Source: Actinomycetes bacterium
GTDB lineage: Bacteria; Actinomycetota; Actinomycetes; Actinomycetales; Cellulomonadaceae
Length of the DNA stretch: 64,000 nucleotides
Assembly: GCA_023428465.1 (NCBI GenBank)
Contig: JAEYXM010000092.1
Location: forward strand, 1 to 64,000
Direction of reading: 5' to 3'
A program made the position numbers and the translations under genes. Positions 25,379 through 34,821 of the stretch are shown here, piece after piece. The notes under the pieces were generated by a model that did not search any database, was not told the origin of the DNA, and was given only the letters and a program-made list of their open reading frames with translations. Each line of letters opens with the position of its first letter. Positions within the stretch are counted from its first letter, which is position 1.

Positions 25379-26422
25379 GTGACCACACCCGACGCCCCCG
25401 GCACCGACGGCACGCCCGGCCCCACGGGAGCGGCCGCCCGGCGCGGCCCCCTGCGCGTCGGCGACCGCGTACAGCTCACCGACCCGCGTGGCCGGCTCCA
25501 CACCATCACCCTGGCGCCCGGCGGTTCCTTCCACACGCACAAGGGCTACTTCCGCCACGAGGACCTCATCGGGCAGCCGGAGGGCAGCGTCGTCGTGAGC
25601 ACGGGCGGCGTCGCGTACCTGGCGCTGCGGCCCCTGCTGAGCGACTTCGTCCTGTCCATGCCCCGCGGCGCGGCCGTCGTCTACCCCAAGGACGCCGGCC
25701 AGATCGTCGCCATGGCGGACATCTACCCGGGCGCGCGAGTGATCGAGGCGGGCGTCGGCTCCGGCGCTCTGACCATGTCCCTGCTGCGGGCCGTCGGCGA
25801 CGCCGGCCGCGTGCACTCGATCGAGCGCCGGTCCGACTTCGCGGACGTCGCGCGCGGCAACGTCGAGTCGTTCTTCGACGGGCCCCACCCCGCCTGGACC
25901 CTGTCCGTGGGGGACCTCGCCGACGTCCTGCCCGTGGCGGAGGCGCGCGGCAGCGTCGACCGCGTGGTCCTCGACATGCTCGCGCCCTGGGAGAACCTCG
26001 CGGTCGTCGCCGACGCGCTCGCACCCGGCGGCGTGCTCGTCGCGTACGTCGCGACGACCACCCAGCTCTCGCGCCTCGCGGAGGACGTGCGCGACGACGG
26101 CCGGTTCACCGAGCCGCAGGCGTGGGAGTCGATGGTCCGCGGCTGGCACCTCGAGGGCCTCGCCGTCCGGCCCGAGCACCGGATGGTCGGGCACACCGGG
26201 TTCCTGCTGACGACGCGGCGCATGGCCGAGGGCGTCGAGCCGCCGCTGCGGCGTCGTCGGCCCGCGAAGGGCGCCTACCCCGACACGGCCGAGTGGGCCG
26301 AGGAGGACCTGGGCGAGCGCCCTGTCTCGGACAAGAAGCTGCGCCGTGTCCGGCGGCAGCTGGGCGTCGCCGGGAACGACGCCGCCCCGCGCCCCGCCGC
26401 GGACGCTCCCGATTCGGCTTGA
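25379..26422 (+). CDS. trmI: tRNA (adenine-58-N1)-methyltransferase TrmI
   Basis: A 347-residue SAM-dependent methyltransferase that makes m1A58 in the T loop of tRNAs. It has the N-terminal OB-like domain (GDRVQLTDPRGR...GGSFHTHKG), the YPKDAGQI segment and the SAM-binding loop IEAGVGSGALT, then LDMLAPWEN. A basic C-terminal tail (LRRVRRQL) may contact tRNA. In actinobacteria trmI regularly precedes arc/mpa, as here. TAGACT (25365-25370) ends 8 bases before the GTG start. The extra N-terminal Gly/Pro/Thr-rich ~20 residues are typical of this group. Confidence 0.94.
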   Translation: MTTPDAPGTDGTPGPTGAAARRGPLRVGDRVQLTDPRGRLHTITLAPGGSFHTHKGYFRHEDLIGQPEGSVVVSTGGVAYLALRPLLSDFVLSMPRGAAVVYPKDAGQIVAMADIYPGARVIEAGVGSGALTMSLLRAVGDAGRVHSIERRSDFADVARGNVESFFDGPHPAWTLSVGDLADVLPVAEARGSVDRVVLDMLAPWENLAVVADALAPGGVLVAYVATTTQLSRLAEDVRDDGRFTEPQAWESMVRGWHLEGLAVRPEHRMVGHTGFLLTTRRMAEGVEPPLRRRRPAKGAYPDTAEWAEEDLGERPVSDKKLRRVRRQLGVAGNDAAPRPAADAPDSA

Positions 26423-26470
26423 CGCCACTGCGTAGGGTCGTGGGTGTCGGGACGTGGAGCGGAGGCGATC

Positions 26471-28108
26471 ATGAGCCAGCACCCGGAGTCGGAACGCGGG
26501 ACGGTGGGGGAGGCTGCACGGCACGCCGCCGCGCTCGCCGCGAAGAACGAACGGCTCGCCGACGCGCTGCGCCAGGCGCGCGACCAGATCGTCGAGCTGC
26601 AGCGCCGCCTGGAGGACCTGGGCAAGCCGCCCGCGACCTTCGCGACCTTCCTCGAGGCGCGTCCTGACGGCTCCGCCGAGATCATCTCCGCGGGCCGCAA
26701 GATGCAGGTACAGGTCGCGCCCACGGTTGACGTGACCACGCTGCAGCCGGGCCAGGAGGTCAAGCTCAACGAGGCCCTGGCACTCGTGGAGGCCGGGCGG
26801 TACGAGTCGGTCGGCGAGATCGTCACGGTCAAGGAGCTGATCGGCGAGGACCGTGCGCTCGTCGTCGGGCGCGCGGACGAGGAGCGCGTCGTCCGCCTCG
26901 CCGGGCAGCTGCGCACGGCGCCCGTCCGCGTCGGCGACGCCCTGACGGTCGAGACGCGCAGCGGCTTCGTCTTCGAGAAGGTCCCGCGCTCGGAGGTCGA
27001 GGAGCTGATCCTCGAGGAGGTCCCGGACGTCGAGTACACCGACATCGGCGGCCTGGGCTCGCAGATCGAGCAGATCCGCGACGCCGTCGAGCTGCCGTTC
27101 GCGCACCCCGAGCTGTTCCGCGAGCACGGCCTGCGCCCGCCCAAGGGTGTGCTGCTCTACGGCCCGCCCGGGTGCGGCAAGACGCTCATCGCGAAGGCCG
27201 TAGCGCACTCGCTCGCGCAGATGCGCGGGGTCGACGCGGAGGGCGTGCCGGCGCGCAGCTACTTCCTCAACGTCAAGGGCCCCGAGCTGCTCAACAAGTA
27301 CGTGGGGGAGACGGAGCGGCACATCCGGCTGATCTTCGCCCGCGCACGGGAGAAGGCGACCCAGGGGCACCCGGTCGTCGTCTTCTTCGACGAGATGGAG
27401 TCGCTGTTCCGCACCCGCGGCACGGGCATCTCGAGCGACGTCGAGACGACGATCGTCCCTCAGCTGCTCAGCGAGATCGACGGCGTCGAGCGCCTCGACA
27501 ACGTCATCGTCATCGGCGCGTCGAACCGCGAGGACATGATCGACCCCGCGATCCTGAGGCCCGGCCGGCTCGACGTGAAGATCAAGATCGAGCGTCCCGA
27601 CGCCGAGGCGGCGCGCGAGATCTTCGCCAAGTACCTGACGGCGGACCTGCCGCTGCACGACGACGACCTCGCGGAGCACGGCGACCCCCGGGCCGCGGTG
27701 GACGCGATGATCGTCCAGGCGGTCGAGCAGATGTACACCGAGAGTGAGGCGAACGAGTTCCTCGAGGTCACCTACGCCTCCGGGGACAAGGAGATCCTGT
27801 ACTTCAAGGACTTCTCGTCGGGTGCGATGATCCAGAACATCGTCGACCGCGCGAAGAAGTCCGCGATCAAGGACTTCCTCGCGACCGGTCGGCGCGGCAT
27901 CCGTGTCGACCACCTGCTCGCCGGGTGCGTGGCCGAGTTCAAGGAGAACGAGGACCTGCCGAACACGACGAACCCCGACGACTGGGCGCGCATCTCCGGC
28001 AAGAAGGGCGAGCGCATCGTGTTCATCCGCACGATCGTGCAGGGCAAGGGAGGCAAGGAGAGCGGACGGACGATCGAGACCGTCACGCCCACCGGCCAGT
28101 ACCTCTGA
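26471..28108 (+). CDS. arc: Proteasome-activating AAA ATPase ARC (Mpa)
   Basis: A 545-residue ring ATPase that recognises pupylated proteins, unfolds them and threads them into the 20S core. In order: an N-terminal coiled coil (~15-60, [16 protein letters not shown]...) that binds Pup, tandem OB domains (~65-185), and an AAA module with Walker A GPPGCGKT at 231-238 and Walker B Asp-Glu at 307-308. The C-terminus ends GQYL, the penultimate-Tyr signal that docks on the alpha ring and opens its gate. GGAGG (26461-26465) lies 5 bases before the ATG, and TAGGGT (26433-26438) is a likely -10 with a short leader. Confidence 0.97.
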   Translation: MSQHPESERGTVGEAARHAAALAAKNERLADALRQARDQIVELQRRLEDLGKPPATFATFLEARPDGSAEIISAGRKMQVQVAPTVDVTTLQPGQEVKLNEALALVEAGRYESVGEIVTVKELIGEDRALVVGRADEERVVRLAGQLRTAPVRVGDALTVETRSGFVFEKVPRSEVEELILEEVPDVEYTDIGGLGSQIEQIRDAVELPFAHPELFREHGLRPPKGVLLYGPPGCGKTLIAKAVAHSLAQMRGVDAEGVPARSYFLNVKGPELLNKYVGETERHIRLIFARAREKATQGHPVVVFFDEMESLFRTRGTGISSDVETTIVPQLLSEIDGVERLDNVIVIGASNREDMIDPAILRPGRLDVKIKIERPDAEAAREIFAKYLTADLPLHDDDLAEHGDPRAAVDAMIVQAVEQMYTESEANEFLEVTYASGDKEILYFKDFSSGAMIQNIVDRAKKSAIKDFLATGRRGIRVDHLLAGCVAEFKENEDLPNTTNPDDWARISGKKGERIVFIRTIVQGKGGKESGRTIETVTPTGQYL

Positions 28109-28168
28109 CCGTCGCCACGGCACCTCCGGCCGGGCGATCGGGGGCGCGCCGCCGACTACCCTGACCGG

Positions 28169-29776
28169 GTGAGCGTGCGCCGGGTGATGGGGATCGAGAC
28201 CGAGTACGGCCTGGTGCAGCCCGGTCGCCCGGGTGCCAACCCGATGCTCCTGTCGGCGCACGTCGTCGCGGCGTACACCGCGTTGACGTCGCCGAGCACC
28301 CACGCCCGCTGGGACTACGCCGACGAGGACCCGCTGGCCGACGCGCGTGGCTTCCGGGTCGACCGCAGCGGCGTGCACCCGTCGCTGCTCACCGACGACC
28401 CGACACGGCCCGCGCCGGCGGGGCCGGGGGCCCTGGACGCCCCGGCGGACGTCGACCGGCCCGACGCCGAGGAGTACGAGGACCCGGGGGCGGCCACGAC
28501 CATCCTCACGAACGGCGCGCGGCTGTACGTCGACCACGCGCACCCGGAGTACTCCTCGCCCGAGGTCACCAACCCGCACGACGTGGTCCGGTGGGACAAG
28601 GCCGGCGAGCTCGTGATGCTCCGGGCGGCGCGCGCGCTCGCCGCCAACCCCGCGATGCCCGACGTGGTGCTCTACAAGAACAACGTCGACGGCAAGGGCG
28701 CCTCGTACGGCACGCACGAGAACTACCTGGTCGACCGTGCGGTGCCGTTCGAGGACCTGGTCACGTACCTGACGCCGTTCCTCGTCACGCGGCAGGTCTT
28801 CGCCGGGGCCGGGCGGGTCGGCATCGGGCCGACAGGCCAGGTCCCCGGCTTCCAGATCTCCCAGCGGGCCGACTACATCGAGGCCGAGGTCGGTCTCGAG
28901 ACGACGCTGCGCCGGCCCATCGTCAACACGCGCGACGAACCGCACGCCGACCGGACGCGGTGGCGGCGCCTGCACCTCATCCTGGGCGACGCCACGCTGC
29001 TGGAGGTCGCGACCTACCTGCGCGTCGGGACGACGTGCACCGTCCTGTGGCTCATCGAGAGCGCGGCGCGGCACGGGCTCCTCGAGGAGGTGGCGGCCCT
29101 GCGGCTCGCGGACCCCGTGGGCGCGGTGCAGCAGGTCAGCCGGGACCTGACGCTCACCGCGCGCCTCGAGCTCGCCGACGGCCGCCGCCTGACCGCGATC
29201 GAGGTGCAGCGGGCCTACCTCGCCGTCGTCCGCCGGGCGCTCGCCGCGACCGGCACCGGGCCCGACGACGCCACGGCCGACGTGCTGGACCGCTGGGGCA
29301 GCGTGCTGGACCGGCTCGCGGTGGACCCGGCGCTGTGTGCGCGCGAGGTCGAGTGGGTCGCCAAGCTGCGCCTGCTCGACGGCCTGCGGACCCGCGACCA
29401 GCTCGCCTGGGACCACCCCCGTCTGGCCGCGATGGACATCCAGTGGTCCGACGTGCGCCCCGAGCGCGGGATCTACCACCGCCTCGCCGCCGCGGGTGGC
29501 GTCGAGCGGCTCGTCACGGACGAGGAGGTCGTGGCCGCCGTCGAGGAACCACCCGAGGACACGCGCGCCTTCTTCCGCGGGTCCGTGGTCCGCCGGTTCG
29601 GCGACCAGGTGCGTGCCGCCAGCTGGGACTCCGTCGTGCTCGATGTGCCCTCCCTGGCGTCGCTGCGCCGCATCCCGCTGCGTGACCCGTGGCGGGGCAC
29701 GCGGGCCCATGTCGGCGACCTGCTCGACGCCTGCCCGGACGCGCGCGCGCTCGTGGAACGCCTCGCCGGGGGGTGA
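28169..29776 (+). CDS. dop: Depupylase / Pup deamidase Dop
   Basis: A 535-residue carboxylate-amine-ligase-fold enzyme that converts the C-terminal Gln of Pup to Glu and also removes Pup from substrates. It begins MSVRRVMGIETEYGL with the catalytic region shared with PafA, then YVDHAHPEYSSPE, KNNVDGKGASYGTHENYL and [14 protein letters not shown] nucleotide/metal motifs. It is longer at the N-terminus than PafA by the variable 'Dop loop' (residues ~40-110), as in known Dop proteins. TACCCT (28157-28162) ends 6 bases before the GTG, so it probably starts its own leaderless message after arc. Confidence 0.97.
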   Translation: MSVRRVMGIETEYGLVQPGRPGANPMLLSAHVVAAYTALTSPSTHARWDYADEDPLADARGFRVDRSGVHPSLLTDDPTRPAPAGPGALDAPADVDRPDAEEYEDPGAATTILTNGARLYVDHAHPEYSSPEVTNPHDVVRWDKAGELVMLRAARALAANPAMPDVVLYKNNVDGKGASYGTHENYLVDRAVPFEDLVTYLTPFLVTRQVFAGAGRVGIGPTGQVPGFQISQRADYIEAEVGLETTLRRPIVNTRDEPHADRTRWRRLHLILGDATLLEVATYLRVGTTCTVLWLIESAARHGLLEEVAALRLADPVGAVQQVSRDLTLTARLELADGRRLTAIEVQRAYLAVVRRALAATGTGPDDATADVLDRWGSVLDRLAVDPALCAREVEWVAKLRLLDGLRTRDQLAWDHPRLAAMDIQWSDVRPERGIYHRLAAAGGVERLVTDEEVVAAVEEPPEDTRAFFRGSVVRRFGDQVRAASWDSVVLDVPSLASLRRIPLRDPWRGTRAHVGDLLDACPDARALVERLAGG

Positions 29777-29863
29777 CGCGCGTCCCGCGCGCCGGACTCG
29801 CTGCGCCGCGCGTCGGTCGCGCCGCCTAGGATCACAGTGTCACTGCGACGAGGGGAGACGCTC

Positions 29864-30052
29864 ATGGCCCAGGACCAGCGCAGGCACCACGACGAGGCCG
29901 CGGAGCCCGCGGACGAGCCGGCGCCCGTCGCCCCCTCAGCCCCGCAGGCCCGTGACGCCGAGGTCGACGCGCTCCTCGAGGAGATCGACGAGGTCCTCGA
30001 GTCGAACGCGGAGTCGTTCGTGCGTGGCTTCGTGCAGAAGGGCGGGCAGTGA
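29864..30052 (+). CDS. pup: Prokaryotic ubiquitin-like protein Pup
   Basis: A 62-residue, largely disordered protein that tags lysines for proteasomal degradation. The C-terminal half (EVDALLEEIDEVLESNAESF) is the ARC-binding helix. The chain ends GGQ, so Dop must deamidate the last Gln before PafA can ligate it. The N-terminal half is Asp/Glu/Pro/Ala-rich. I use the ATG at 29864 with AGGGGAG (29851-29857) 6 bases upstream; an in-frame upstream GTG-type start is a shadow. TAGGAT (29827-29832) is the likely -10. The stop abuts the prcB start codon with no gap. Confidence 0.97.
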   Translation: MAQDQRRHHDEAAEPADEPAPVAPSAPQARDAEVDALLEEIDEVLESNAESFVRGFVQKGGQ

Positions 30053-30886
30053 GTGTCGTCTGACGGGCTCGGGCGCCTCCCGGCGTCGTTCATGACGCCC
30101 GGGACGTCGTCCTTCATCGACTTCCTGGCCAGCCACGACCCGACGCTCCTGCCGACGGGCCGCGCACTCCCGGCCGGTCAGGCGCCCGGCGCTCCGCACG
30201 CGACGACCATCGTCGCGCTGGCGTTCGACGGCGGCATCGTCATGGCCGGCGACCGGCGCGCCACCGCGGGCGCGATGATCGCCAGCCGGCACATCGAGAA
30301 GGTCTTCCCGGCGGACGAGTACTCGGCCGTGGGCATCGCCGGGACGGCCGGGCTCGCGCTCGAGCTCGTCCGGCTGTTCCAGCTCGAGCTCGAGCACTAC
30401 GAGAAGATCGAGGGCACGCTCCTGTCGCTCGACGGCAAGGCCAACCGGCTCGCGACGATGATCCGGGGCAACCTCGGCCTCGCGATGCAGGGCCTCGCCG
30501 TCGTCCCGCTGTTCGGCGGCTACGACCTCGAGCGGACGACGGGTCGCATCTTCTCCTACGACGTGACGGGCGGCCGCTACGAGGAGGCCGACTTCCACGC
30601 CGTCGGGTCGGGCTCGGTCTTCGCTCGCGGCTCGCTGAAGAAGCTCTGGAAGCCGGGCCTCGGCGTCGACGACGCGGTGCGCGTCGCGGTGCACGCCCTG
30701 GTCGACGCGGCGGACGACGACTCCGCGACCGGCGGCCCGGACGCGACGCGGCGGATCTGGCCGACGGTCGCGACCGTGACGGCCGCGGGCTACCTGCGGG
30801 TGCCGGCGACGACGCTCGCCGAGGTCTCGGCGGGCATCGAGGACGGCCGCCGCGCGACGGACCCGATGGGGGGTGAGCTCGCATGA
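30053..30886 (+). CDS. prcB: Proteasome subunit beta PrcB
   Basis: A 277-residue catalytic subunit of the 20S core. The first ~50 residues (ending AQAPGAPHA) are a propeptide, and the mature chain should begin TTIVALAF with Thr51 as the active-site nucleophile. The catalytic Lys/Asp surroundings GDRRATAG and the [14 protein letters not shown] segment are conserved. GTG directly follows the pup stop, and its own stop overlaps the prcA ATG by 4 bases, so the three are translationally coupled. Confidence 0.97.
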   Translation: MSSDGLGRLPASFMTPGTSSFIDFLASHDPTLLPTGRALPAGQAPGAPHATTIVALAFDGGIVMAGDRRATAGAMIASRHIEKVFPADEYSAVGIAGTAGLALELVRLFQLELEHYEKIEGTLLSLDGKANRLATMIRGNLGLAMQGLAVVPLFGGYDLERTTGRIFSYDVTGGRYEEADFHAVGSGSVFARGSLKKLWKPGLGVDDAVRVAVHALVDAADDDSATGGPDATRRIWPTVATVTAAGYLRVPATTLAEVSAGIEDGRRATDPMGGELA

Positions 30887-31641
30887 CGATGCCCTTCTAC
30901 GTCTCGCCCGAGCAGCTCATGAAGGACCGCGCGGACTACGCGCGCAAGGGCATCGCGCGCGGCCGGTCGGTCGTCGTCGTGCAGTACGACGACGGGATCG
31001 CCTTCGCGACCGAGAACCCGTCCCGTGCGTTGCACAAGATCTCCGAGATCTACGACCGGATCGCCTTCGCGGCCGTCGGCAAGTACAACGAGTTCGAGAA
31101 CCTGCGCGTCGCCGGGGTGCGCTACGCGGACCTGCGCGGCTACTCCTACGACCGCGCCGACGTGAGCGCCCGGGCTCTCGCCAACGCCTACGCCCAGACG
31201 CTCGGCACCGTGTTCACCACGGAGTCCAAGCCGCTCGAGGTCGAGCTGGTCGTCGCGGAGGTCGCAGCGACGCCCGCCGAGGACCAGATCTACCGGCTGT
31301 CCTACGACGGCTCGGTCGCCGACGAGCGCGGGCACGTCGTCATGGGCGGGCAGGCCGAGCACCTGTCCGAGCGGGTCGCCGAGCTCTGGCGCCCGGGGAT
31401 GAACCTCGCCGAGGCCGTCCAGCTCGCCGTCGGCGTGCTCGGCGCCCAGCCCGAGGGCGAGGACCGGGAGCTCGCGCCCGGGCAGCTCGAGGTCGCTGTC
31501 CTGGACCGCACCCGGCCCCGCCGCGCCTTCCGCCGCCTCGCCGCGCCGCAGCTCGCGGACCTGCTGGGGCGGGACGACGTCGAGTCCGGCGCGGACGGCC
31601 CGACCGGTGACGCCCCGGAGCCGTCGCCCGAGCAGGGCTGA
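30883..31641 (+). CDS. prcA: Proteasome subunit alpha PrcA
   Basis: A 252-residue gating subunit. It begins [27 protein letters not shown], the alpha-ring N-terminal gate and H0 helix, then [18 protein letters not shown] and a core like PrcB without the active Thr. The last ~25 residues ([17 protein letters not shown]) form a disordered tail. ATGA overlap with prcB supports equimolar synthesis of the two rings. pafA starts 5 bases after its stop. Confidence 0.97.
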   Translation: MTMPFYVSPEQLMKDRADYARKGIARGRSVVVVQYDDGIAFATENPSRALHKISEIYDRIAFAAVGKYNEFENLRVAGVRYADLRGYSYDRADVSARALANAYAQTLGTVFTTESKPLEVELVVAEVAATPAEDQIYRLSYDGSVADERGHVVMGGQAEHLSERVAELWRPGMNLAEAVQLAVGVLGAQPEGEDRELAPGQLEVAVLDRTRPRRAFRRLAAPQLADLLGRDDVESGADGPTGDAPEPSPEQG

Positions 31642-31646
31642 CGGGC

Positions 31647-33008
31647 GTGGATCGGCGGATCTTCGGGCTCGAGACCGAGTACGGCGTGACCTGCGCCGTC
31701 GACGGCGGTCGCGGGCTCTCGGCCGACGAGGTGGCGCGGTACCTGTTCCGCAAGGTCGTCGCGTGGGGCCGCTCGTCGAACGTATTCCTGCGCAACGGCT
31801 CGCGGCTGTACCTCGACGTCGGCTCGCACCCGGAGTACGCGACCGCGGAGTGCGACGCGGTCCCGCAGCTGGTCGCGCACGACCGTGCGGGGGAGCGCGT
31901 GCTCGAGGGGCTCGTCGCGGACGCGCAGCAGCGCCTCGTGCACGAGGGTGTCCCCGGCACCATCCACCTGTTCAAGAACAACACCGACTCGGCCGGCAAC
32001 TCCTACGGCTGCCACGAGAACTACCTCGTGCGCCGGCAGGGGGACTTCGGCCGCCTTGCCGACGTGCTCGTGCCGTTCCTCATCACGCGGCAGGTCCTCA
32101 CCGGCGCGGGCAAGGTGCTCCCCACGCCGCGCGGCTCGGTCTACTGCCTGTCCCAGCGCGCCGACCACATCTGGGAGTCGGTGTCGAGCGCCACGACCCG
32201 GTCGCGGCCCATCATCAACACCCGGGACGAGCCGCACGCGGACGCGGAGCACTACCGGCGCCTGCACGTCATCGTCGGTGACTCCTCGATGGCCGAGCCG
32301 ACGACGCTTCTCAAGGTCGGGGCCACGGACCTGGTCCTGCGGCTCGTCGAGGCCGGGGTGCCGCTGCGCGACCTCACGCTCGAGAACCCGATGCGCGCGA
32401 TCCGGGAGATCAGCCACGACACCTCGGGGCGCGCGACGGTCACGCTCGCGTCGGGCCGGACGGCGAACGCGCTCGACATCCAGGAGGAGTACCTCGCCTG
32501 GGTGCAGTCGTGGGTCTCGGCGCACCTGGACGTCACACCGGTCATGGCCCAGGTCCTCGAGCTGTGGGAACGGGGGCTGCGAGCGGTCCGCTCGCGCGAC
32601 CTCGCCCTGGTCGAGACCGAGCTCGACTGGGTGATCAAGGCGCGCCTCATCGACCGCTACCGCGCCAAGCACGGTCTGTCCCTGGAGGACCCGCGCATCG
32701 CACGCCTGGACCTCGCCTACCACGACATCTCGCGCACCGAGGGCCTGTACAACCTCCTTGCGGCCCGCGGGATGGTGCGCCGCGTCGTGTCGGACCTCGA
32801 CGTGTTCGAGGCCACCGCGCTGCCGCCCCAGACGACGCGCGCCAAGCTCCGCGGCGACTTCGTCCGCCGCGCGCAGGAGGCCCGCCGGGACTACACGGTG
32901 GACTGGGTGCACCTCAAGCTCAACGACCAGGCGCAGCGCACGGTGCTGTGCAAGGACCCCTTCCGTAACGTCGACGAGCGCGTCGACCGACTCCTGGAGA
33001 CCCTGTGA
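31647..33008 (+). CDS. pafA: Pup-protein ligase PafA
   Basis: A 453-residue ATP-dependent ligase that phosphorylates the C-terminal Glu of Pup and couples it to substrate lysines. It begins [10 protein letters not shown], then [34 protein letters not shown] and [11 protein letters not shown], the glutamine-synthetase-like ATP/Mg site. The C-terminal domain ends [17 protein letters not shown]. The family length is as expected. It is the last pupylation gene in the cluster; pafB/pafC, which often follow, are not present in this window. The stop overlaps the FKBP gene start by 4 bases (GTGA). Confidence 0.97.
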   Translation: MDRRIFGLETEYGVTCAVDGGRGLSADEVARYLFRKVVAWGRSSNVFLRNGSRLYLDVGSHPEYATAECDAVPQLVAHDRAGERVLEGLVADAQQRLVHEGVPGTIHLFKNNTDSAGNSYGCHENYLVRRQGDFGRLADVLVPFLITRQVLTGAGKVLPTPRGSVYCLSQRADHIWESVSSATTRSRPIINTRDEPHADAEHYRRLHVIVGDSSMAEPTTLLKVGATDLVLRLVEAGVPLRDLTLENPMRAIREISHDTSGRATVTLASGRTANALDIQEEYLAWVQSWVSAHLDVTPVMAQVLELWERGLRAVRSRDLALVETELDWVIKARLIDRYRAKHGLSLEDPRIARLDLAYHDISRTEGLYNLLAARGMVRRVVSDLDVFEATALPPQTTRAKLRGDFVRRAQEARRDYTVDWVHLKLNDQAQRTVLCKDPFRNVDERVDRLLETL

Positions 33009-33958
33009 CCTCGCGGACCGGGCGGCAGCTGGCCGCCAGCAGGGCCGGGCGTCCGGCCGCACGCACGGCGCCTCGCGCGCGACGGGCCGTGGGCGTCGTG
33101 CTCGCGCTCGCCATGGCCGCGGGCACCGCCGCGTGCACCGACGAGGCGGAGCCCACCCCCCAGGTGGTGGTGACCGGCGAGCTGGGCGGTCAGCCCGAGC
33201 TGCAGTTCGAGGCGCCGCTGGCCGTCACCGAGCCGAGCGTGGAGGTCGTGGCCGAGGGCACGGGGCCGACGCTGTCCGACGGGGACCCGGTGCTTCTGAA
33301 CTTCTATGCCGTGTCGGCCGCGGACGCGAGCCTGATCAACGAGACCTACTCCAGCGAGCCGCGGGCCTACGAGCTGAGCGAGGAGTCCATCGGCGTCGAG
33401 ATCTACCGCGCCCTCCTCGGTCAGCACGTGGGGTCGCGGATCCTGCACGTCGTGCCGGCGTCCGAGGGGCAGGCGGCCGGCACCGTCGCGGTGTTCGACA
33501 TCCTGCCCACGCGCGCCGACGGCGAGATCCTCGACCCGCGCGAGGGGCTGCCGACCGTGGAGCGCGGCGACGACGGCACGCCGGTCGTGACGATCCCGCC
33601 GGAGACGCCGCCGCCGGCCGACCTGGTGGTGGTGCCGCTGATCCGCGGCATCGGGCCGCAGGTGTCCGCGGGCCAGGTCATCACCGTCCAGTACGTGGGC
33701 GTGACCTGGTCGAACGGCTCGGTGTTCGAGTCGAGCTGGGATGCCGGCGAGCTGCCGGTGTCGTTCCCCATCGGCGTCCAGTCCGTGCTGGAGGGCTGGG
33801 ACGTCGGCTTGATCGAGCAGCCTGTCGGCAGTCAGGTGATGCTCGTCGTCCCGCCGTCGATGGCCTACGGCGGCACGCCCAACGAGCTCGCGGAGGAGAC
33901 CCTCGTGTACGTGGTCGACATCCTCTCCGCCGTCGGCGGCCCGGAGGTGACGTCGTGA
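33005..33958 (+). CDS. FKBP-type peptidyl-prolyl isomerase, probable lipoprotein with two FKBP-like domains
   Basis: A 317-residue exported protein. The Arg-rich N-terminus, [10 protein letters not shown] segment and a TAAC box suggest a lipoprotein (cysteine near residue 41), though the -3 position is weak. A first FKBP-like domain (~70-165) is degenerate. A second (~205-310) is typical, with [34 protein letters not shown] and VPPSMAYGG, the prolyl-isomerase pocket. It may assist folding outside the membrane. It overlaps pafA by 4 bases and hisF by 4 bases, so it is locked in the same transcript although no functional link to pupylation is known. Confidence 0.88.
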   Translation: MTSRTGRQLAASRAGRPAARTAPRARRAVGVVLALAMAAGTAACTDEAEPTPQVVVTGELGGQPELQFEAPLAVTEPSVEVVAEGTGPTLSDGDPVLLNFYAVSAADASLINETYSSEPRAYELSEESIGVEIYRALLGQHVGSRILHVVPASEGQAAGTVAVFDILPTRADGEILDPREGLPTVERGDDGTPVVTIPPETPPPADLVVVPLIRGIGPQVSAGQVITVQYVGVTWSNGSVFESSWDAGELPVSFPIGVQSVLEGWDVGLIEQPVGSQVMLVVPPSMAYGGTPNELAEETLVYVVDILSAVGGPEVTS

Positions 33959-34722
33959 CCGCGATCCGCGTCATCCCGTGCCTCGACGTCGACGCCGGGC
34001 GGGTCGTCAAGGGCGTGCACTTCCGGGGCCTGCGGGATGCCGGGGACCCGGTCGAGCTGGCTCGCCGGTACGACGCCGAGGGCGCGGACGAGATCACCTT
34101 CCTGGACGTCTCGGCGTCATCATCGGCGCGCGAGACGACGTTCGACGTCGTCGACCGCACGGCGCAGGAGGTCTTCGTCCCCCTGACCGTCGGCGGCGGG
34201 GTCCGGTCGGTCGAGGACGTGGACAAGCTCCTGCGGGCGGGCGCGGACAAGGTCGGCGTCAACACCGCGGCGATTGCGCGCCCCGAGCTGGTCTCGGAGA
34301 TCGCCGAGCGCTTCGGTAGCCAGGTGCTCGTGCTCTCCGTCGATGCGCGCCGCGTCGTCGACGGACCTCCGACGCCGTCGGGCTACGAGGTGACGACACA
34401 CGGGGGCCGGCGCGGCACCGGGATCGACGCCGTCGGCTGGGCGCGCCGGGCCGTCGAGCTGGGCGCGGGCGAGGTCCTGCTCAACTCGATGGACGCGGAC
34501 GGCACGACCGGCGGCTTCGATCTGGAGATGCTCGCGACCGTGCGGGACGCCGTCTCGGTGCCCCTCATCGCCAGCGGGGGAGCGGGCACGCCCGAGCACT
34601 TCCTCGAGGCGGTCCGGGCGGGGGCCGACGCCGTCCTGGCGGCCAGCGTGTTCCACTTCGGCACGCTGACGATCGGGCAGGTCAAGGACCACCTTCGGGC
34701 GGCGGGCGTCGAGGTCCGCTGA
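33955..34722 (+). CDS. hisF: Imidazole glycerol phosphate synthase subunit HisF
   Basis: A 255-residue (beta/alpha)8 cyclase. With HisH it turns PRFAR and glutamine-derived ammonia into IGP and [20 protein letters not shown] carries the first catalytic Asp (residue ~11) and VLSVDAR the second. [10 protein letters not shown] and LIASGGAG bind the two phosphates. HisH is not in the window. The GTG start overlaps the FKBP stop by 4 bases and has GGAGG (33942-33946) in front. Confidence 0.97.
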   Translation: MTAIRVIPCLDVDAGRVVKGVHFRGLRDAGDPVELARRYDAEGADEITFLDVSASSSARETTFDVVDRTAQEVFVPLTVGGGVRSVEDVDKLLRAGADKVGVNTAAIARPELVSEIAERFGSQVLVLSVDARRVVDGPPTPSGYEVTTHGGRRGTGIDAVGWARRAVELGAGEVLLNSMDADGTTGGFDLEMLATVRDAVSVPLIASGGAGTPEHFLEAVRAGADAVLAASVFHFGTLTIGQVKDHLRAAGVEVR

Positions 34723-34821
34723 GGGGCAGGCGGGTCGGATCAGGGGCGTCCCGGCGTCGCCGCGAAGCCTGTCGGGGGGCCGTGAGATGCTGAGCCATCC
34801 CCGTGCAGAAGGAGTTCGAGC

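Noticed and set aside
25364..29710. A 1,448-codon minus-strand frame opposite trmI-arc-dop
   Set aside because: Same artefact of biased third positions; no start signal and no recognisable domain.
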